A stretch of DNA of 35,846 nt from an uncultured Helicobacter sp. (GTDB taxonomy: Bacteria; Campylobacterota; Campylobacteria; Campylobacterales; Helicobacteraceae), in contig CAMWUR010000021.1 in assembly GCA_947177485.1 (NCBI GenBank), positions 1 through 35,846 of the forward strand, read 5' to 3'. Below the pieces are notes generated by a model. It was given only the letters and a program-made list of their open reading frames with translations, did no database searches and was not told the origin of the DNA. Of the stretch, positions 30,988-35,846 are shown piece by piece; within the stretch, counting starts at the first letter, position 1; each line of letters opens with the position of its first letter. The position numbers and the translations under genes are program-made.

Positions 30988-33117
30988 GTGAAAACGCAGA
31001 AATTTTTTATCGAAGGCATGACGTGCACGGCGTGTTCGGGAGGGATTGAACGTTCGCTTTCGCGCAAGGATTTCGTGCAAGAAATCCATGTCAATCTCCC
31101 TGCCAAAAGCGCCACAATCGTATTTGACGACACCAAGGCAGATATGGAGACCATCTTTGCGCAGATTCGCAAGCTCGGCTACACACCCATTCTCAACCCC
31201 ACCCCCACAAACGTCCCCGCGACATCTCGCCGCACCCTCGCTGTTGTCGCGCTGCTCACGCTCGCGGTGCTGTATCTGTCTATGGGCGCGATGTTGGGCT
31301 TGCCCCAGCCCTTAGGGCTTGTTGCCAACCATACATGCCAGCTTTTTTTGACACTTGTCATCATGTTTCTTGGGCGGCGATTCTACACGCAAGGTTTTGC
31401 CTCGTTGTTTGCGGGCGTTCCAAATATGGAATCCTTGATTGCCCTAAGCACGAGCGCATCATTTCTGTATAGTCTCACTCTTTTTGGTAGCGCACATCTC
31501 TATTTCGAGAGTATCGCCGTGATTTTGTGTCTCGTGTTGGTGGGCAAAAGCATCGAAGAACGTGCCAAAGCAGACGCCCAAAGTGGGCTAAGTGCATTAC
31601 TCTCCGAACAGCCCAAAGAGGCGATTCGTTTGCGAGACGGAATCGAAGAGAAAATCGCCACAGACGCCATTGCTGTGGGCAATCTCTTGCGCATTCTGCC
31701 CGGCTCGCGCATTCCTGTTGACGGAATCGTCTTTGACGGAATCGCCAATGTCGATGAGTCGATGCTCACGGGCGAGGTGCTGCCTGTGGGCAGAACGCAG
31801 GGCGAGAAACTCTATGCAGGCAGCCTCAACACCAACACGAGCTTTATCATGCAAGCAAGCAGCACAAGCGCGCAGAGCAGCCTTCAGGCAATCGTTGCGC
31901 TTATCGAGCAAGCGGCGCTTTCCAAGACCAAGCTCACGCAGATTGCCGACAAAATCGCCGCAATCTTTGTGCCGACCATTATCGTCATTGCTGTTGTTGC
32001 GGGCATTGTGTGGACATTCCTTGCCGATTTTGCAACAGGTTTTGAAATCGCCGTGAGTGTGCTCGTTGTGAGCTGCCCATGCGCGCTCGGGCTCGCCACG
32101 CCGATGTCTGTGCTGATTGGCGGTTCGCTCGCAAGCAGTCGCGCGCTGTTTTTCAAAAGCGCACAAACAATGGAAGACGCACGCACGATTGATTCTGTGT
32201 TGTTCGACAAAACGGGCACGCTCACCAACAAAACACTTGAGATTGTGCAGATTGTCCCAATGGCTTGCAGCGCAGACGAACTTTTGGCGCTCATGGCGAG
32301 TATCGAGCAAACGAGCGAACATCTGATTGCCCAAGCGATTGTGCACACGGCAAAAGAGCGAGGAATCGCGCTTTTTGAGGTGAGCGCAAGCCATAGCGAG
32401 GCGGGGTATGGAATCACGGCAAGCATTGACGCGCAGAGCTATCGGCTCGGTAATGCCGCGTTTGTGGGCGCGACAGAAGAGATGACAAATGATGACGCGG
32501 CAGGGATTGTCGTTTATCTCGCGCGTGAAGGAAAGATTCTCGGAAAGATTGTCTTGTTTGACAATCTCAAAGAGGGTGCGACAGAGCTTGTCGATTGGCT
32601 CAAAGCGCAGGGAATTAACGTGCAGATTCTAAGCGGTGATTCCGAACACAATGTGCGCAAAATCGCCGAGCAGCTCGGCAATGTCGCATATCTCGCGGGA
32701 GCAAAGCCAGAGGACAAGCTCCAAGTCGTGCAAGAGCTCGTTGGGCAGGGCAGACATGTGATGATGGTTGGCGATGGCGTCAATGACGCCGCCGCACTCG
32801 CTGCTAGCACGGCTTCTGTGAGCTTTGTGGGTGCAAGCGATGTGAGCTATCAAAGCGCCGATGTGATTATCTGCAACGATGACATTCGCAACGTGGGCTA
32901 TGCAATTGCGCTTGGCAAGGCGATTGCACGCAACATCAAGCAGAATCTGTTTTGGGCATTTTGCTATAATGCCTTGAGTATCCCGATTGCATGCGGCGTG
33001 TTGCTGCCGTTTGGAATCGCATTTAATCCCATGCTAGCTGCCGCCGCGATGTGCCTAAGCAGTCTTAGCGTGGTGGCGAACGCGCAGCGGTTGCGCCGTT
33101 TTCGATTCAAAATTTAA
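30988..33117 (+). CDS. copA: Copper-exporting P1B-type ATPase CopA
   Basis: CopA pumps Cu(I) out of the cytoplasm. The 709-residue protein has an N-terminal metal-binding domain with GMTCTAC (10-16), the actuator TGE (261-263), the membrane CPC (363-365), phosphorylation site DKTGT (407-411), SEHL (443-446, where most relatives have SEHP), GDGVND (595-600) and late metal-site helices (YNALSIPIA; MCLSSLSV). I chose a GTG at 30988 with AAGGA six bases upstream; a TTG at 30970 lacks a binding site. It starts 45 bases after the ZorB-like gene and is followed by copP, as in H. pylori. The substrate is inferred from CPC and the YN/MxxSS residues. Confidence 0.95.
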   Translation: MKTQKFFIEGMTCTACSGGIERSLSRKDFVQEIHVNLPAKSATIVFDDTKADMETIFAQIRKLGYTPILNPTPTNVPATSRRTLAVVALLTLAVLYLSMGAMLGLPQPLGLVANHTCQLFLTLVIMFLGRRFYTQGFASLFAGVPNMESLIALSTSASFLYSLTLFGSAHLYFESIAVILCLVLVGKSIEERAKADAQSGLSALLSEQPKEAIRLRDGIEEKIATDAIAVGNLLRILPGSRIPVDGIVFDGIANVDESMLTGEVLPVGRTQGEKLYAGSLNTNTSFIMQASSTSAQSSLQAIVALIEQAALSKTKLTQIADKIAAIFVPTIIVIAVVAGIVWTFLADFATGFEIAVSVLVVSCPCALGLATPMSVLIGGSLASSRALFFKSAQTMEDARTIDSVLFDKTGTLTNKTLEIVQIVPMACSADELLALMASIEQTSEHLIAQAIVHTAKERGIALFEVSASHSEAGYGITASIDAQSYRLGNAAFVGATEEMTNDDAAGIVVYLAREGKILGKIVLFDNLKEGATELVDWLKAQGINVQILSGDSEHNVRKIAEQLGNVAYLAGAKPEDKLQVVQELVGQGRHVMMVGDGVNDAAALAASTASVSFVGASDVSYQSADVIICNDDIRNVGYAIALGKAIARNIKQNLFWAFCYNALSIPIACGVLLPFGIAFNPMLAAAAMCLSSLSVVANAQRLRRFRFKI

Positions 33118-33132
33118 TAGAAAGGATTTACC

Positions 33133-33333
33133 ATGCAAACAGAAATCAATGTCGCAGGAATGCACTGCCAAAAATGTGTCGATAAAATCGAACGATTCGT
33201 AGGCGAACTCGAGGGAATCAGCCAGATTGATGTTGATTTGAAAGCGCAAAAGGTGCGCGTTGCCTTTGACGCGCCCGCAAGCGAGCAGGCGATTAAAGAC
33301 GCCATCGCTGACGCGGGGTTTGATGTGCATTAG
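33133..33333 (+). CDS. copP: Copper chaperone CopP/CopZ
   Basis: This is a 66-residue heavy-metal-associated domain protein with the Cu(I)-binding motif GMHCQKC near the N-terminus and a ferredoxin-like strand/helix pattern (VDKIERFVGELEGI, IDVDLKAQKVRVAF, IKDAIADAGFDV). It hands copper to CopA. The ATG has AGAAAGGA at good spacing, 15 bases after copA, so the two are co-transcribed. H. pylori has the same pair. Confidence 0.95.
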   Translation: MQTEINVAGMHCQKCVDKIERFVGELEGISQIDVDLKAQKVRVAFDAPASEQAIKDAIADAGFDVH

Positions 33334-33345
33334 CGCAACATCGCA

Positions 33346-33374
33346 TTGACATTATCCGCAATTTGTGGTAGAAT
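33346..33374 (+). promoter_or_regulatory. Strong sigma-70-type promoter
   Basis: TTGACA (33346-33351) and TAGAAT (33369-33374) are separated by exactly 17 bases, the best -35/-10 pair in the window. Transcription would start near 33381, about 200 bases before the ATPase gene at 33584. Confidence 0.65.
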
Positions 33375-33583
33375 ATGAATCTTTGCGTATTGTCGTAATT
33401 GCTGTGGCTTTGGCGCACAGGCGATTTGCAAGACATCAAGCGAGAGAGCAAGCAAGATAGAACTTGTGCCATTGTTTCTCGCGTTGGGCGGTTGCGCCCC
33501 TAGTTTGCCATGTGATGTTGCGATTGAGAATCGCCGCTTTGCTCATGGCATGTTTGGTTTGTATTTTGCCATTAGGAGCGAGA
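33375..33583 (+). other. Long leader or gene remnant before the ATPase gene
   Basis: About 209 bases lie between the promoter and the ATPase start. They contain a GGGCG-GTTG-CGCCC hairpin (33486-33499) without a U-run, and from an ATG at 33515 a signal-peptide-like reading (MLRLRIAALLMACLVCILPL) that runs in frame into the ATPase but has no ribosome binding site. It could be the 5' stub of a lost secreted-protein gene, or an untranslated leader. Confidence 0.45.
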
Positions 33584-34612
33584 GTGGAGAAGGGCAGTAT
33601 TGTTCTGACACTTGAAAATATAGGAATGCTGAAGAAAGCGCAGGTTGACATCGGCGGCTTGAGCGTCATCGCTGGCGAGAATGACGAGGGCAAGAGCACC
33701 GTTGGCAAGGCGCTGATGGCTTTGATTAAAGCAGAAAATACTTTTGTAGAGAAAACATCTCCTAAACATGCCAAACAATCTTTTAATCGTTTGATTGATT
33801 TGCTTTTTGATAATCAAATGACTGAAAAGGGTTATTTGAATCTTGAAGTCAATAGGGATGAATTTTATAAAGTAACAATTGTAGAAAATGAATGTATTAG
33901 CTTTGATAGAGGATTCAGTAGCAGATTTTCTGATTGTACTTTTGTACCAAGTCCTTTGATTTGGGATTTATATAACTTTTTTTCGTCTGTTGCGGTATTA
34001 GAGGTTGAAAATAGGTTTTATCAAAGCAATCAAAATGAATTTGACTTTAAATATCCTTATATTCTGTGGGATTTATATAGAAAAATATCCATAGAACGTC
34101 CATGTTTGATAAGAGGAAGCATTCAAGAAATCAAAGAGTATGTTCAAGAAATTATGAGTGGTTTTTTTATTAAGAAACAAGGTAAATACGTATTCTACAA
34201 ACCCGAATCAGACTTTCAAGTGTCAATAATGAATACAGCAACAGGAATTAAAAGTTTTGGCATATTACAAATGTTGATTCAAAATGATTATATGACCGAA
34301 AACAGCTTTACTATCTTCGATGAACCCGAAAATCATCTCCACGCCACATGGCAGGTGAAGTTTGCCGAGATTCTTGCGCGACTTGTGCAAAACCACGTTT
34401 GCATTATGGTGAATACGCATAGCCCCTATATGCTCGAAGCGTTGCATAAATATGGAAAAAAGTACGCAATTAATACAAATTTCTATTTGGCAGATAGTGG
34501 CAAAGTTGAGCAAATCGATAATGACAATAGTGCGACTTTGGAAAAGATATATAAAAAACTGAATCAGTCTTTTATCTCTTTGGACGAAATATTAGATGAA
34601 GAAGAGGAATAG
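33584..34612 (+). CDS. AAA/ABC-type ATPase (AAA_15/AAA_21-like), possible defence ATPase
   Basis: This is a 342-residue cytoplasmic ATPase of the SMC/OLD/RecF-like kind. Motifs: an N-terminal strand pair (LTLENIGMLKKAQVDI), Walker A GENDEGKST (31-39), a signature-like TGIKSFGI (220-227), Walker B FTIFDEPEN (242-250) with D246/E247, and the NTHSPYML switch (277-284). Length is short because the coiled-coil or insert part between Walker A and B is only about 200 residues. The GTG at 33584 has AGGAG five bases upstream. Walker A and Walker B/H-loop coding stretches are GC-rich, while the segment between (about 33720-34310) is AT-rich, suggesting a mosaic. It lies five bases before a gene with a PD-(D/E)XK-like motif; OLD- or Septu-type pairing is inference. 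Confidence 0.8.
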   Translation: MEKGSIVLTLENIGMLKKAQVDIGGLSVIAGENDEGKSTVGKALMALIKAENTFVEKTSPKHAKQSFNRLIDLLFDNQMTEKGYLNLEVNRDEFYKVTIVENECISFDRGFSSRFSDCTFVPSPLIWDLYNFFSSVAVLEVENRFYQSNQNEFDFKYPYILWDLYRKISIERPCLIRGSIQEIKEYVQEIMSGFFIKKQGKYVFYKPESDFQVSIMNTATGIKSFGILQMLIQNDYMTENSFTIFDEPENHLHATWQVKFAEILARLVQNHVCIMVNTHSPYMLEALHKYGKKYAINTNFYLADSGKVEQIDNDNSATLEKIYKKLNQSFISLDEILDEEEE

Positions 34613-34617
34613 AAAAC

Positions 34618-35172
34618 ATGGCTGATTTAGGTGTTTTGAAGGGAATTTTTGAACCCTATGAATCGACTTTGCAGGACACAAGCTATGATTTAACAAACAA
34701 AAAATATCTCTGCCAAAGCCAAGAAAGAGTCATTAATTTTGACAAATACACACAAACAAAAGCGCAAAAATCAAAATGTAAAGCCAACAAATCTTTTGAC
34801 ACGCTGTATTTTCACCATGAAACTTCTAGCGTCTATTGTGTCGAGTTTAAGAATCAAAAATATAGCGACATTGATAGCGATGATATTAGGGAAAAATTTA
34901 TATATGGAATTGCTCAATTAAGAGAAATTTTTATCTCTCAAAATATTAATACAGATAATTTTACTTTTAATCTCTTTGTTGTCTTTAAGAATCCACGAGA
35001 AACAAGAGCCTTTCACACAAGGTTTGTAGAAACAGAGACTTTTTTTGGTTTAGATACGAAAAAATTTAAAGAAAGCCTAGCAAAAATTAAATCTCTCAAA
35101 ATAAAAACAGGCTATGGGGCTCAATTTGGGAAAATCTACAAAAAGCTATTCCACAATGAAAGCAATTGCTAA
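34618..35172 (+). CDS. Unknown protein with PD-(D/E)XK-like nuclease motif
   Basis: This is a 184-residue cytoplasmic protein, AT-rich in coding sequence. D61 (KSFDTLYF) and E76-x-K78 (VYCVEFKNQ), 14 residues apart on two predicted strands, fit the D-(x)n-ExK pattern of restriction-endonuclease-like nucleases; a helix with Q100 (GIAQLREIF) and a further strand (FNLFVVF) follow, as in that fold. No signal peptide or membrane segment is present. The ATG has AGAGGA upstream overlapping the ATPase end, five bases after its stop, so the two are one operon. The pairing recalls ATPase-plus-nuclease defence systems. I could not match it to a named family; the nuclease call is by motif only. Confidence 0.65.
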   Translation: MADLGVLKGIFEPYESTLQDTSYDLTNKKYLCQSQERVINFDKYTQTKAQKSKCKANKSFDTLYFHHETSSVYCVEFKNQKYSDIDSDDIREKFIYGIAQLREIFISQNINTDNFTFNLFVVFKNPRETRAFHTRFVETETFFGLDTKKFKESLAKIKSLKIKTGYGAQFGKIYKKLFHNESNC

Positions 35173-35190
35173 AGAAAGATGAGGTAAAAC

Positions 35191-35778
35191 ATGTCCTACA
35201 AAACCTATTGGGAAAACTACTACAAATCCCACGCCGCTCCCCAGCGCGAATCGCGCTTTGCTGCGTTTGTGTGCGAGCAGATTCCGCGTGGAGCAGCACT
35301 TCTTGAGCTCGGTTGTGGCGATGGGCGCGATGCGCTGTTTTTTGCCAAGAACGGCATGCACGTGTGCGCCATCGACCAAGCCAGCAGCGAGATTGCCTAC
35401 CTCAACGCGCATTACGCGCAAAACACGAATCTCCGCTTTGTCGCGGGCGATTTTACAGCGCTTGAAAGCTTCGACTTCGCGCAATCAAGCTTTGATTGTG
35501 TCTATTCACGTTTCACTTTGCATTCAATAGACGCAGAGGCGCAAACCCGCGTCTTTCGCGCCACACTTGCCTTGCTCAAAGACGGTGGAATCTTTGCAAT
35601 CGAAACGCGCGGGACAAAAAATGCGCTCTATGGCAAAGGCGAGCCAGTAGAAGGCGAAGAAGACGCATTTATCCACGATAACCACTATCGCCGCTTTGTA
35701 CATTTTGAACGTGTGGTTGCTGAACTTAGCGCAACCACAATGAGCGGGGGGGGGGGGGTGTTTTGTGTGTTGTTGTGA
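35191..35778 (+). CDS. Class I SAM-dependent methyltransferase, 3' end corrupted
   Basis: This encodes a methyltransferase with motif I ALLELGCGDGRDALFFAKNG, motif post-I (VCAIDQASSE), VAGDFTAL, and motif IV-V region (FDCVYSRFTLHSIDAE, LLKDGGIFAIETRG). The target (small molecule, protein or nucleic acid) cannot be told. The ATG at 35191 has GAGGT five bases upstream; it follows the nuclease-like gene by 18 bases, with composition back to the window's usual level. From the 13-G run at 35746 the reading (SGGGGVFCVLL then stop) is not credible protein, so the real C-terminus, perhaps 15-30 residues more, is missing or garbled. Confidence 0.85.
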   Translation: MSYKTYWENYYKSHAAPQRESRFAAFVCEQIPRGAALLELGCGDGRDALFFAKNGMHVCAIDQASSEIAYLNAHYAQNTNLRFVAGDFTALESFDFAQSSFDCVYSRFTLHSIDAEAQTRVFRATLALLKDGGIFAIETRGTKNALYGKGEPVEGEEDAFIHDNHYRRFVHFERVVAELSATTMSGGGGVFCVLL

Positions 35779-35846
35779 GCGCGACCCCCCCGGGAGCCCC
35801 GGTGTGGGCCCACCCGGCTGTGTGGTTTGCCAGGGGCTGGAGAAAA
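35746..35846. other. 13-G run and probably unreliable sequence at the contig end
   Basis: Thirteen G (35746-35758) are followed by about 88 bases of T/G-rich and then C/G-rich sequence unlike the rest of the window, with several homopolymer runs and no coding sense. It looks like low-quality or chimeric read-end sequence. A genuine phase-variable poly-G tract that broke the assembly is the alternative. Confidence 0.6.

Noticed and set aside
31597-32394. 265-codon minus-strand frame opposite copA
   Set aside because: Antisense of the conserved actuator and CPC regions; rich in Cys, His and Arg as typical for shadow frames.
33464-33583. N-terminal extension of the ATPase from a codon at 33464
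   Set aside because: No ribosome binding site and a signal-peptide-like stretch before a cytoplasmic ATPase; the GTG at 33584 has AGGAG at good spacing and starts the family sequence.
1-35846. tRNA or rRNA genes and CRISPR arrays
   Set aside because: By eye no T-loop GGTTCGAATCC-type segment with flanking cloverleaf, no rRNA stretch and no regularly spaced repeats were found; a covariance search would be decisive.

Overview
The window looks like one contig end from a member of the Campylobacterota, family Helicobacteraceae (Helicobacter or a close relative). This rests on gene content and on several gene neighbourhoods that, from memory, match Helicobacter pylori order: aroB / MscS / mtaB / FtsH-like (HP0283-HP0286 type), fliQ-murB, thrS-infC-rpmI-rplT, csrA-ispE-smpB-exbB-exbD and copA-copP. 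Base composition is moderate over most of the window. Two blocks are visibly AT-richer and look acquired: about 1-2510 and about 33720-35190. No tRNA, rRNA, CRISPR array or transposase was seen.

Layout. The left half, 1-15038, is on the minus strand. From right to left it holds a metallophosphoesterase, selD (a selenoprotein with an in-frame UGA and a SECIS-like hairpin), a large MscS channel, an OmpA-type lipoprotein, a HAD phosphatase, a TrkA-C-domain protein, aroB, a second MscS channel, mtaB, an FtsH-like AAA protein without the zinc-protease motif, and then four overlapping or closely spaced unknown genes running off the edge. Gene 15273-16427 (+, unknown) faces fliQ-murB (-). The only gene-free stretch over 300 bases, 17527-18013, carries a 90-bp inverted-repeat element and a long imperfect hairpin.

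The right half is on the plus strand: thiS-like / lipoprotein / ThiF-MoeB / FlhB C-terminal-like; thrS-infC-[glycosyltransferase]-rpmI-rplT; truB-csrA-ispE-smpB; exbB-exbD flanked by two tiny membrane-protein genes; a ZorA-like/ZorB-like motor pair; copper ATPase copA and chaperone copP; then an AT-rich pair (ATPase plus a protein with a PD-(D/E)XK-like motif) and a methyltransferase cut by a 13-G run and low-quality-looking sequence.

How the genes work together. Much of the window is housekeeping for translation and tRNA modification (thrS, infC, L35, L20, truB, mtaB, smpB), isoprenoid, shikimate and peptidoglycan precursors (ispE, aroB, murB), and envelope stress or ion flow (two MscS channels, OmpA lipoprotein, copA/copP). 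The least ordinary parts are: two stator-type ion-driven motors side by side (ExbBD, then a ZorAB-like pair without ZorC/D/E); a mosaic ATPase/nuclease-like pair that could be a small defence system; a selenocysteine SelD; and a protease-dead FtsH paralogue whose downstream neighbour begins inside a mobile repeat.
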